Part shown: positions 7,704 through 15,706 of the stretch, piece after piece
Layout of the letters: each line of letters opens with the position of its first letter
How positions within the stretch are numbered: the first letter of the stretch is position 1
Source: CAYMZZ01 sp047600605
GTDB taxonomy: Bacteria; Bacteroidota; Bacteroidia; Chitinophagales; Chitinophagaceae
Reading direction: 5' to 3'
Assembly: GCA_047600605.1 (NCBI GenBank)
Contig: JASGKK010000002.1
Span: 496,001-560,000, forward strand
Length of the DNA: 64,000 nt
The notes under the pieces: model-generated
The model's input: only the letters and a program-made list of their open reading frames with translations
What the model was told of the DNA's origin: nothing
Databases searched by the model: none
Made by a program: the position numbers and the translations under genes

Positions 7704-9296
7704 TTATTTACCCGTTACGGTTCCTTCATACAGCAGTTCTGTATCAGGATCGGGGATAAGACCGGTTGCGGTACCGGGCATGGAAAAGCTGAAGGTCTCC
7801 GTACTGTTTTTTATCTGCAGTATTTGCTGCTGTGTTTTACCGCCGCTGCATTGAATGGATATTTTGAGGGGAAAGCTGAAGGCCTGTGCCTGCAGTTGCT
7901 GTACGGTTACTGTGATCTTTTTTGTGCGTGGGGCATAATTCCATTTGATATCCAGCCGGGGTATGCCGGGCTGATAGAGCCACTGGTCAAAAAAAGCTTT
8001 AAGCGACTTACCGCTTACCTGCTCAAATACCCGTTGCAGATCGCGGGTGTCTGCATTGGAGCCGGCATACTCTGCATAATATTTTTTGATGGCTTTCATG
8101 AATACTTCATGCCCCAGTTGCTGCCGCAGCATATGCAGTACCCAGCCGCCTTTCTGATAACTGTTGGTATTGAGGAGTTGCATAAAGTCGGGATCTTCAT
8201 CTACTACAGAGCGATTGCTTTTGCGGGCAAAAGCCGCTACCTGGCGACGGTCTTCTTCCAGCATTTTTACAGCAGTATCTCTTCCGTACTTGCTTTCCAG
8301 GTAGTAAATGGTCATATAGGTGGCAAAGCCTTCGCTGAGCCAGAGATGAGCAAAGCTTTTTTCGGTAGCCATATTACCAAACCACTGGTGAGCGATTTCA
8401 TGTGTCAGCAATCCTTCTGACCGGCGATTGCCGCGCACACTGCTTTCTGCATAAAAGATGGTATTGGCATTTTCCAATCCGCCAAAGATGGTTTTGGATT
8501 GTACATTGGCCAGTTTGCGATAGCCATAGGGGCCGACTTCACGGATAAAGAAAGGGAGTATCTCATTGGCCTGTTCGTAATCATAAAAGCCTTTATCGCG
8601 ATCTTCCGGATATACCCAGCTGTATACAGGAATACAGCCGGCTACAGTACCTGATCGCTGCACCGCAAACTCTGCTACACCTATTACCATTACCTTGGTA
8701 TTGATTGGCACATCTTCGCGCCAGTGCGTAAGTTTTTTATCGGCAGATAAATTGGTTTCTTCAACCAGCAGACCATTTGATACTACCTGGTAATGCTGTG
8801 GTGCGGTGACAATGAAATCAACGGAAGCCTTATCTCCCGGATCATCCACGCAGGGCAACCAGTTGTGTCCGCGGTTGGGCCAGTTGTCGGCAAAGAAAGT
8901 GCGATGGCCGTATTTGTTCTTGGAAATGATCAATCCATCTGAAGGCACACCATTGTACTGTATCTGTACTTCGGCCGTATCGCCTACAGATACGGTGGCG
9001 CCGAGGCTGATATTCAGTTGCTGTTCGGATTGAGTATAAGTGAGGGGAAGACCTTTCATCATGATCTTTCCTGCTTTCATTCCTTTTGATGTGGCGGGAT
9101 TTACTGCGGCAAGGTCGATCAGCAGGTTGGGTGTTGTTTCCAGCATACGAAAACGGATGAGGGCTTCGCCGGTAACATTGTCTGAACTGTCGCTGAGCCC
9201 GATCCTGAAAGTATAATGCAGTACATCGATCTTACGCTGGGCATGCAACAAAACGGAACTGAACAATGCGAGGCAGAAAAAGAATATCCGGTTCAT
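7704..9296 (-). CDS. Secreted M1 family metallopeptidase (aminopeptidase)
   Basis: 530 residues with a signal peptide (MNRIFFFCLALFSSVLLHAQ). The M1 zinc site is intact: HEIAHQWFG (about 298-306) with the third ligand in LWLSEGFATY about 19 residues later. An exopeptidase-type motif GGLENANT lies about 27 residues upstream (the GxMEN equivalent, with Leu for Met). These enzymes remove N-terminal residues from peptides, here outside the cytoplasm. A second M1 enzyme lies at 15707-17299. The gene is followed by the two anchored proteins on the same strand, but with enough space that an operon is uncertain. Confidence 0.9.
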   Translation of the reverse strand: MNRIFFFCLALFSSVLLHAQRKIDVLHYTFRIGLSDSSDNVTGEALIRFRMLETTPNLLIDLAAVNPATSKGMKAGKIMMKGLPLTYTQSEQQLNISLGATVSVGDTAEVQIQYNGVPSDGLIISKNKYGHRTFFADNWPNRGHNWLPCVDDPGDKASVDFIVTAPQHYQVVSNGLLVEETNLSADKKLTHWREDVPINTKVMVIGVAEFAVQRSGTVAGCIPVYSWVYPEDRDKGFYDYEQANEILPFFIREVGPYGYRKLANVQSKTIFGGLENANTIFYAESSVRGNRRSEGLLTHEIAHQWFGNMATEKSFAHLWLSEGFATYMTIYYLESKYGRDTAVKMLEEDRRQVAAFARKSNRSVVDEDPDFMQLLNTNSYQKGGWVLHMLRQQLGHEVFMKAIKKYYAEYAGSNADTRDLQRVFEQVSGKSLKAFFDQWLYQPGIPRLDIKWNYAPRTKKITVTVQQLQAQAFSFPLKISIQCSGGKTQQQILQIKNSTETFSFSMPGTATGLIPDPDTELLYEGTVTGK

Positions 9297-9343
9297 AATA
9301 AAAGCTAATAAGCTATGAAAGTAGGGAAAATAGTGGATAGGGT

Positions 9344-9585
9344 GTAAAGAGTATAAGGTTTAAAAGTTTAAAGGTATAAAAGTGAGAAAGTTGGAATGTG
9401 CGTATATCCGTCCGAGATTTTGATGGGGACGCGCAGGTTATTGGCCGAGCTGTCTCAGCGTATAACCCATGAAAGGATAGAGAGGCTTATGTGAATGTTT
9501 TGCTATTTACACTATTATACCTTTAAACTTTTAAACGGTTTACTTTCCCCCTTACTTATTACTTAAAACTTACAACTTATAACTT
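9344..9585. repeat. TTTAAAAG/GTATAAAAG-type inverted repeat plus a TTAAAACTTATAAC-type tail
   Basis: The left arm at 9344-9385 is built of GTATAAGG, TTTAAAAG and TTTAAAGG words. The right arm at 9509-9538 is the complement (TATACCTTTAAACTTTTAAAC). A separate run of ACTTATTACTTAAAACTTACAAC words follows at 9550-9585 up to the stop codon of the MutS-like gene. It fills the ~280-base gap between the M1 gene start and the MutS-like gene end. Confidence 0.7.
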
Positions 9586-10893
9586 TTCCAGCATTTCCAC
9601 TACCTTCTCTCTTTTCAGGATCACATAACCCAGGCGGTCATTGCTGATGCCTTCTTTGAGTTGATAAGAAAATTCGAGCTGCTCATTGTTGACATGGGTT
9701 TCAAAAAAGCGGAAAGAGATATTGGGATAAGCTTTCAGCTCCTCGCCGATTTCGTAGAGGTGGGTCGACAGGATAAAGAGAGAATTTTTGATCTTGATAA
9801 GTCCTTTGATAACTGTGAGTGAACATTTCATCGCATCCTGTACATTGGTGCCTTTGAAAAGCTCATCAATGAGCACCAGCCATTTTTGTCCGTTATTAAT
9901 GGTTTCGATAGTGTGCTTGATGCGCTGCACTTCGTTGAAGAAATAACTTTCACCCCGGGCAATATTGTCCATCACATTGATATTACTGAGCAGACCGTCA
10001 AACAGGGTGAGCCGCATGTTTCTGGCTGGTACGCCCATACCGATATGTGCCAGGAAGACAGCGGCGCCTACCGATTTGATGAGTGTGCTTTTGCCGGCCA
10101 TGTTGGCGCCGGTGAGAAAAAGAAAATTGTGTGATGGACTCATCAGCAGATCATATGGTACGGGCTGGGGTATCAGGATATGATAGAGGCCCTGCGCCTC
10201 TACAAGCGGAGTGTCCTGCTCCACAAATTCAGGAAAGGAAAGGTTATAGGTCTTTACGGCTACGGCCATGGAATACCATGCATCGAGGCGACAGAAAATA
10301 TCGATCAGCTCCAGGATGCTGCTGCGGTAGCGGCCGCGCAGATGAAAACCAAAATACAGGTTTTGACGTGGGCTGAACCGGTGTCCCTGTGGCAGGGTGG
10401 CCAATTCGCCCAGGGGCGCCTCTTTCAACAGTTGAATGATACGCTCAATATAAATGCGGATATGCGGTGGCAGGTTGAGTCCTTCGAGCAGATCGGCAAT
10501 ACGGGAGAGACCGCGGAAGAAATCAGCAAAATGTCCTACACTGTATTTGACCATGGAGTAGTCTTCGCTATGCAGCCACCGGTAAATGGTGCTGTTGACG
10601 GCATTCTGATTCTGGCTGATGGGGTCCAGGGCATAATCGAGAAACTTATCCATCACCAGTATGGTGCCATTGCTGATATCGGTGGGCCAGTCCTGTACCC
10701 GCTCCATGAGTGTACGGATGACCCGCTGGGTGCCGCGTATCTTTTCGAGATCATGATGAGGTTCGGTAAAAAAACGGCGTAGCCACTCTTTGCCACCAAC
10801 TGTGCGGGTAAAGTTGAGTTTATGAAAAACGGAAAACTCTTCTTCCGGATGAAAGATCGCAATATCGTTGAAGGAAATATGATCTATCTGCAT
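9577..10893 (-). CDS. MutS-related DNA-binding ATPase, short form
   Basis: 438 residues. The C-terminal half is a MutS-type ATPase: Walker A GANMAGKST (about 259), Walker B LVLIDELFKGTN (about 336) and a STHLYEIG histidine motif. The N-terminal half matches the lever/clamp region only. The mismatch-recognition and connector domains of MutS (normally ~850 residues) are missing, and no C-terminal Smr nuclease is present, so it is neither MutS1 nor MutS2. Such short paralogues are common in Bacteroidota and have no settled role; a function in recombination or repair is inferred from the family. The ATG at 10893 is well placed. Confidence 0.85.
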   Translation of the reverse strand: MQIDHISFNDIAIFHPEEEFSVFHKLNFTRTVGGKEWLRRFFTEPHHDLEKIRGTQRVIRTLMERVQDWPTDISNGTILVMDKFLDYALDPISQNQNAVNSTIYRWLHSEDYSMVKYSVGHFADFFRGLSRIADLLEGLNLPPHIRIYIERIIQLLKEAPLGELATLPQGHRFSPRQNLYFGFHLRGRYRSSILELIDIFCRLDAWYSMAVAVKTYNLSFPEFVEQDTPLVEAQGLYHILIPQPVPYDLLMSPSHNFLFLTGANMAGKSTLIKSVGAAVFLAHIGMGVPARNMRLTLFDGLLSNINVMDNIARGESYFFNEVQRIKHTIETINNGQKWLVLIDELFKGTNVQDAMKCSLTVIKGLIKIKNSLFILSTHLYEIGEELKAYPNISFRFFETHVNNEQLEFSYQLKEGISNDRLGYVILKREKVVEMLEKL

Positions 10894-10927
10894 GGTTATG
10901 TGGCTGCGTTACTGAATAATGCCGGCA

Positions 10928-12271
10928 TTAGCGGTTGAATAACAGGCGTTGACCCTTCTGAGATTCATCCCATACCCCATTTCCATAAACCAACTGCCCG
11001 TTTACAAAAGTATGCGTAACAGTAGAAGGCATATGAAACCCTTCAAGCGGACTCCAGCCGCATTTGTACAGGATATTTTCTTTTTCAACAGTGCGGCCGG
11101 TGTTGAGATCAGCGATCACCAGGTCGGCCTGGTAGCCCTCGCGGATATAACCCCGGTTCTGTATCTGGTAACAGTCGGCTACGGCATGACTCATTTTCTC
11201 CACCACTTTTTCGAGGGTGATCTTTCCCTGTTTTACGTAGTATAACATCAGCGGAAGCGAATGCTGCACCAGTGGCAGACCGGCATGCGCTTTTTCGTAG
11301 GGTTCCATTTTTTCTTCCCAGGTATGTGGCGCATGGTCGGTGGCAATTACATCGAGCCGGTCATCGAGCAGGGCTGTCCACAGTGCATCGCGGTTATGCG
11401 CAGCCTTTATAGCAGGATTACATTTGATACGATTACCCAGCCGTTCATAATCATTGGCCGTGAAGTGAAGATGGTGTACACAAACCTCTGCTGTGATCCT
11501 TTTTTCTTTCAGCGGGAGCATATTACCAAAAAGCTGTAATTCCTTTTCTGTACTGATATGGAGAATATGCAGCCGCGTATTATATTTTTTAGCCAGTTGT
11601 ATGGCATAGAAAGAAGATTCAAAGCAGGCCTCTTCATTGCGGATAATGGGATGGTCTGCCGCTGTAAGTTCGCGGCCTTCCTGTTTGAGACGGGCCAGGT
11701 TTTCGCGGATGATGCGTTCATCTTCGCAATGGGTGGCAATAAGCAGCTCACTTTCGCTGAATACCTTTTCCAGCGTAAGCGGATTATCCACCAGCAGGTT
11801 GCCGGTAGAGGAGCCCATAAAGATTTTTATCCCGCAAATAGACTGACGGTGCTCATTGGCGCGCAATGCCTCTTCGGCATTTTCGTTGGATGTACCGATA
11901 TAAAACGAGTAGTTGGCCAGTGAGTTTTGCGCAGCAATGGCATATTTCTGTTCCAGCAAATCGAGCGTGAATGCAGGCGGTACAGTATTGGGCATTTCCA
12001 TAAAGCTGGTGACACCACCTGCCACGGCCGCTTTTGCTTCTGTATAGATCGTCGCCTTATGCGTAAGGCCAGGTTCGCGAAAATGGACCTGATCATCAAT
12101 TACACCGGGCAACAGATGTAGTCCCTCGCCATTAATTTCGGTACAGGCTTTGCCTGCAACATCCAGGTTTTGTCCGATCTTATCAATACGCCCATTACGG
12201 ATCAGCACATCGGCTGCCTGAATGGAGCCTTCATTGACGATCTGGATGTTTTTTATCAGATATATTTGCAT
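10928..12271 (-). CDS. pyrC: Dihydroorotase (amidohydrolase fold), Gln variant of the first metal motif
   Basis: 447 residues. Dihydroorotase closes carbamoyl-aspartate to dihydroorotate in pyrimidine synthesis. The family shows as VIDDQVHFREPGLTHKATI (residues 58-76), IKIFMGSSTGN, HCEDERIIREN, HILHIST and ATDHAPHTWEEK. The first motif reads D-D-Q-V-H where most type I enzymes have D-x-H-x-H, so the first metal-binding His is Gln61. From memory this Gln form is the rule in Bacteroidota homologues, so it looks like a lineage variant rather than decay. It is divergent from the RemB-like gene, with only 25 bases between the starts. The stop lies 34 bases from the MutS-like gene start. Confidence 0.88.
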   Translation of the reverse strand: MQIYLIKNIQIVNEGSIQAADVLIRNGRIDKIGQNLDVAGKACTEINGEGLHLLPGVIDDQVHFREPGLTHKATIYTEAKAAVAGGVTSFMEMPNTVPPAFTLDLLEQKYAIAAQNSLANYSFYIGTSNENAEEALRANEHRQSICGIKIFMGSSTGNLLVDNPLTLEKVFSESELLIATHCEDERIIRENLARLKQEGRELTAADHPIIRNEEACFESSFYAIQLAKKYNTRLHILHISTEKELQLFGNMLPLKEKRITAEVCVHHLHFTANDYERLGNRIKCNPAIKAAHNRDALWTALLDDRLDVIATDHAPHTWEEKMEPYEKAHAGLPLVQHSLPLMLYYVKQGKITLEKVVEKMSHAVADCYQIQNRGYIREGYQADLVIADLNTGRTVEKENILYKCGWSPLEGFHMPSTVTHTFVNGQLVYGNGVWDESQKGQRLLFNR

Positions 12272-12296
12272 AATTTGTTGTCTATTATATAGCTAA

Positions 12297-14048
12297 ATGC
12301 TCAACATGCAATTTATAAAAACCCGCGTAAGCAAGCCCGGATTTCTTTGTGTTCAGATGATGGTGAGGGGGGCTGCGGCAGCTTTAGCCATAATATGTAT
12401 GCCTTTGCTGGCGGCCGGTCAATCCGTATTTCTGCCCCAGGGCGATAAACAGCAGATACTGCTGGAACGACTTGAAATAAAAGCACAAAACGATTCTGTA
12501 CTCAATTTTTCCAAAACCCGCCCTTTCAGCCGCAATAAATATGCAGTTCCCGGTATTAAAAATTATATCAGCAGGTTTGGTGAAAGCTCTCTTTCGCGGG
12601 TAGATGCCTGGAATGTACGAAGTGCCTGGATGAGTAATGCTTCTTTCCTGACCGAGGCAGAGCGGGCTGGCATACAAAGCAAAAAACCGATCTGGAAAAA
12701 TTTCTATAAAACACCAGCCAATCTATATGAAGTACATACGGGCGACTTTGACCTGGTGGTTAATCCCGTTTTTCAATACGTAGTATCAAAGGAAAAAGAT
12801 AACGATCAGCACTTGTTCCAGAATACACGCGGGCTGACCCTCCATGGTATGATCGGAAAGAAAATTGGCTTTGCCGCTTATCTGACCGACAACCAGGAGC
12901 GTGATCCATCCTGGGCACAGCAGTTTATCACCCAGCGGGATGCTGTACCCGGAAATGGTTTTTATAAAGATTTTAAAGATCCCGGCGGCGTAGATTATTT
13001 TGAAGGCAGAGGATATTTTTCTGTCAGCGCCACACGGTTTATAGACATCACTTTTGGATACGATAAACAATTTATCGGTAACGGTTACCGAAGTTTATTC
13101 CTGAGCGATTTTGGCGCCAATGCCCTGTTTCTGAAGCTGAATACACGTATCTGGCGGTTTAACTATCAGAACCTGTTTATGGAATTGCAGAATGCACACC
13201 GAACAGGTGGTGATAAACTTATCGGGAAAAAATATGCAGCCGTCCATCACCTCGATATTAATGTGACCAAATGGCTGAATATTGGTCTTTTTGAGGGTAT
13301 CGTATTTGGCCGTCCCAACAGATTTGATTTTGCTTATCTCAATCCAATTATATTTTACCGCTCAGCCGAGCAGCAAAACGGGAGTTTTGATAATGCACTG
13401 GCGGGACTTGATTTCAAGGCCAACCTGGCGCATAAGTTCCAGGTATATGGACAGCTATTACTTGATGAATTTAAGTTGAGTGAGGTAAAGGCAGGCAATG
13501 GCTGGTGGGCCAATAAATATGGCTTTCAGTTAGGAGCCAAATACATTGATGCATTTAATGTGCGTAACCTGGATCTGCAGCTTGAGCATAACCGCGTGCG
13601 TCCTTTCACCTATTCGCATAATGATTCTGTAGCTAATTATACTCATTATAATCAACCGCTGGCACATCCGCTGATGGCTAATTTTTCGGAATGGATAGGA
13701 GTGGCGCGTTATCAGCCGGCGCCCCGCTGGCTGCTGGTCGGCAAACTCATCTATTACACGCAGGGCCGCGACAGCAGTGCCGCCAGTTTTGGCAGCAATA
13801 TCTTTTATCCCAATCAGGCCCCTTTCCGTACCAAAGATTACGGATTTGATATTGGCTCAGGCTGGAAAACACAGGTGCTCTATGGCTCCCTGCAGTTATC
13901 GTACGAATTAAAAGAAAACCTCTTTATTGACCTCAATGCCATTTACCGCCGGCAACAGGGCAAAACCGCACCACTGTATTCTACCAATACATCTGTAGTA
14001 TCACTGGGAGTGAGGTGGAATATGTATAGGAGAGAGTTTGATTTTTAA
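12297..14048 (+). CDS. RemB-like outer-membrane protein (gliding/T9SS-associated family)
   Basis: 583 residues with an N-terminal signal (about 1-40, ending LAAGQ), then a long beta-rich chain with many aromatic strands, typical of an outer-membrane barrel. Segments such as HHLDINVTKWLNIGLFEGI, FDFAYLNPIIFYRSAEQ, LLLDEFKL, WWANKYGFQLG and THYNQPLAHPLMANF match what I know of RemB, a Flavobacterium gliding-motility protein also annotated as Wzi-like/capsule-assembly family. A role at the cell surface is likely; gliding itself is not shown. ATG codons at 12297 and 12306 are both possible starts. Confidence 0.75.
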   Translation: MLNMQFIKTRVSKPGFLCVQMMVRGAAAALAIICMPLLAAGQSVFLPQGDKQQILLERLEIKAQNDSVLNFSKTRPFSRNKYAVPGIKNYISRFGESSLSRVDAWNVRSAWMSNASFLTEAERAGIQSKKPIWKNFYKTPANLYEVHTGDFDLVVNPVFQYVVSKEKDNDQHLFQNTRGLTLHGMIGKKIGFAAYLTDNQERDPSWAQQFITQRDAVPGNGFYKDFKDPGGVDYFEGRGYFSVSATRFIDITFGYDKQFIGNGYRSLFLSDFGANALFLKLNTRIWRFNYQNLFMELQNAHRTGGDKLIGKKYAAVHHLDINVTKWLNIGLFEGIVFGRPNRFDFAYLNPIIFYRSAEQQNGSFDNALAGLDFKANLAHKFQVYGQLLLDEFKLSEVKAGNGWWANKYGFQLGAKYIDAFNVRNLDLQLEHNRVRPFTYSHNDSVANYTHYNQPLAHPLMANFSEWIGVARYQPAPRWLLVGKLIYYTQGRDSSAASFGSNIFYPNQAPFRTKDYGFDIGSGWKTQVLYGSLQLSYELKENLFIDLNAIYRRQQGKTAPLYSTNTSVVSLGVRWNMYRREFDF

Positions 14049-14177
14049 TTTGAAGATTTGGTGATTTGAAAATTTGAAAATGAGTTGTAGGTAATTGGTT
14101 TTAAGTAATAAGTCTTAAACCCTCATCACATAGTAAACCAATCTTCAAATTTTCAAATCATCAAATCTTCAAATCAT
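14048..14177. repeat. GATTTGGTG/GATTTGAAAA-type inverted repeat between convergent genes
   Basis: The left arm at 14048-14084 starts at the stop codon of the RemB-like gene. The right arm at 14140-14177 touches the porT stop. The stretch between carries TTTTAAGTAATAAGTCTTAAAC, a palindromic run of the second word type (14098-14119). Confidence 0.8.
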
Positions 14178-14878
14178 CCTTCAATGTGTATCGAAAACGA
14201 AATTGTTCTGGATTGAATCTTATCAAATACGCTGGAGTATTTGAGGCCGGCATCGCGGCTGTGGATGTTGGGAATGCCATTGCTGATCTTAATCTCGGGA
14301 CTTAAGATAAAGTTAGGGAAGAAAAAGTTGAAGCCAATACCCAATTCAGGACCATAGTCAAAGCTTTTGATCTTTACCAGCTCTTCTGCTTTTTTGGCGC
14401 GGGCATTGCTGGCGAGGTCAATATCTCCACGGATACCTGCCATCATATATACACGGAAGTTGCCGATACGGTCCGATTGCAGTTTTACCTGCAGGGGAAA
14501 TGATACGATAACGGATTCAACCGTTTTGGTGACATCTGTTTCGCCGGCATCGGGATATTTCAGTTTATAGAAAATACTGCGCTCTACGAATGCCAGTTGG
14601 GGATTGAAGCGCAGCTGAAAACGATCAGACAGGCGTGCTGTTGCAGAAAGGCCCAGTGCAAAGCCTCCCGAATTTTTTGGTTCGGCAATATAAACGCTGT
14701 CATTTTGCAGAAACTTCGAATGCATTTGCGGATGAAAACGGGAAGAGTTTATCCCCAGTGTGATACCGAAATAATAAGGTTTGCTGTCGTGATCGTAGAG
14801 ATTGATCTCACGTTGCTGGGCATGGGATACGGATACAAGGGTCACCAATAGAAGTACTACGGATGTGATTCGAATCAT
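14174..14878 (-). CDS. porT: PorT family type IX secretion/gliding outer-membrane protein
   Basis: 234 residues with a signal peptide (MIRITSVVLLLVTLVSVSHA) and an 8-strand-barrel-like body. PorT is needed for type IX secretion in Porphyromonas. The order ubiE then porT on the same strand is a recurring Bacteroidota arrangement and supports the call. The ATG at 14878 overlaps the ubiE stop as ATGA, so the two are translationally coupled; a start further upstream would lie inside ubiE. The cargo system is represented in the window by the protease at 19407, which ends in a T9SS sorting domain. Confidence 0.82.
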   Translation of the reverse strand: MIRITSVVLLLVTLVSVSHAQQREINLYDHDSKPYYFGITLGINSSRFHPQMHSKFLQNDSVYIAEPKNSGGFALGLSATARLSDRFQLRFNPQLAFVERSIFYKLKYPDAGETDVTKTVESVIVSFPLQVKLQSDRIGNFRVYMMAGIRGDIDLASNARAKKAEELVKIKSFDYGPELGIGFNFFFPNFILSPEIKISNGIPNIHSRDAGLKYSSVFDKIQSRTISFSIHIEG

Positions 14879-15624
14879 GACGGTTTTAGACCGGTGTAAA
14901 TGCAACATATTCCTAAGCTTAGCGATTTGTAGCGGGTATCGGAAAAACCTACTTTGTTTAAAATATTCACCAGACGGTCGCGGTCAGGAAATGCATTGGC
15001 TGATTCATTCAGGTATTTATAAGCATCCTTATTCTGTTTGAACCAGCGAGCCAGTTGCGGCGCCATCAGGCCCATATACAGGTTATAAAAACTGCGTATA
15101 GGTTGCCGTGGTTTCGCAAATTCAAGGATCAGCAATTGTCCGCCCGGCTTTAGTACACGCAGCATTTCGGAGAGTCCTTTTTCCAGGTTTTCGAAATTGC
15201 GTACGCCAAAAGCCACCATCCCGGCATCAAACGTATTTTCCCCAAAGTTTATTGTTTCGGAATCTCCCAGTTGTAACTGGATTTTCCCTGCAAACCCCTC
15301 TTTTTCAACTTTTTTTCTACCAACTTCCAGCATTTGGGCAGATATGTCGATACCGGTTACCTGATCGGGATTAAGCAATTTGCAGGCCATGATGGCCATA
15401 TCGGCAGTGCCGGTAGCCACATCCAGTATCTTTTTAGGATTTTTTTTGGCTAAAAGACGAATGCCCTTGCGACGCCAGCTTACGTCGGTACGCGCACTCA
15501 GGAAACGGTTCATAAAGTCGTAGCGGCCGGCAATATTGTCAAACATTTCGGCCACCTGCTCTTTTTTGCCTTTATCAGAGCCTTTGAAAGGAGTGATATG
15601 ATCGTGAGGTAGGGGTGTAGACAT
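14875..15624 (-). CDS. ubiE: Demethylmenaquinone methyltransferase (UbiE/MenG)
   Basis: 249 residues. It transfers a methyl group from S-adenosylmethionine to demethylmenaquinone, the last step of menaquinone synthesis. The SAM motif I is DVATGTADMAI, followed by GIDIS, a VAFGVRNFE segment and LKPGGQLLILEF, all as in UbiE/MenG. In a Bacteroidota cell the product would be menaquinone, so MenG is the more likely activity. The ATG at 15624 is preferred over a TTG nine bases upstream, because that TTG is part of the TACCTTTG promoter box. It is coupled to porT through ATGA. Confidence 0.92.
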   Translation of the reverse strand: MSTPLPHDHITPFKGSDKGKKEQVAEMFDNIAGRYDFMNRFLSARTDVSWRRKGIRLLAKKNPKKILDVATGTADMAIMACKLLNPDQVTGIDISAQMLEVGRKKVEKEGFAGKIQLQLGDSETINFGENTFDAGMVAFGVRNFENLEKGLSEMLRVLKPGGQLLILEFAKPRQPIRSFYNLYMGLMAPQLARWFKQNKDAYKYLNESANAFPDRDRLVNILNKVGFSDTRYKSLSLGICCIYTGLKPS

Positions 15625-15630
15625 GGGCTG

Positions 15631-15638
15631 CAAAGGTA
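15631..15638 (-). promoter_or_regulatory. TAnnTTTG (-7) promoter element of ubiE-porT
   Basis: The minus strand reads TACCTTTG, an exact match to the Bacteroidota -7 consensus TAnnTTTG. The next downstream ATG (15624) begins six bases later, so the transcript would be leaderless or nearly so. No clear TTTG -33 box is seen. Confidence 0.55.
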
Positions 15639-15669
15639 AGGACTGAAAAACGGTTATCAGTCCTTACCT
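15634..15669 (-). terminator. Hairpin after the second M1 peptidase, overlapping the ubiE promoter
   Basis: AGGTAAGGACTGA (15634-15646) pairs with TCAGTCCTTACCT (15657-15669): 13 bp with a 10-base loop. On the minus strand it lies 38 bases after the M1 stop codon and is followed by a short TTT. It may end M1 transcription. Its 3' arm supplies part of the ubiE -7 box, so an operator role is also possible. Confidence 0.5.
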
Positions 15670-15706
15670 CAACAGTGTGTATATAGATTTGTTTGGAATT
15701 CGGGGA

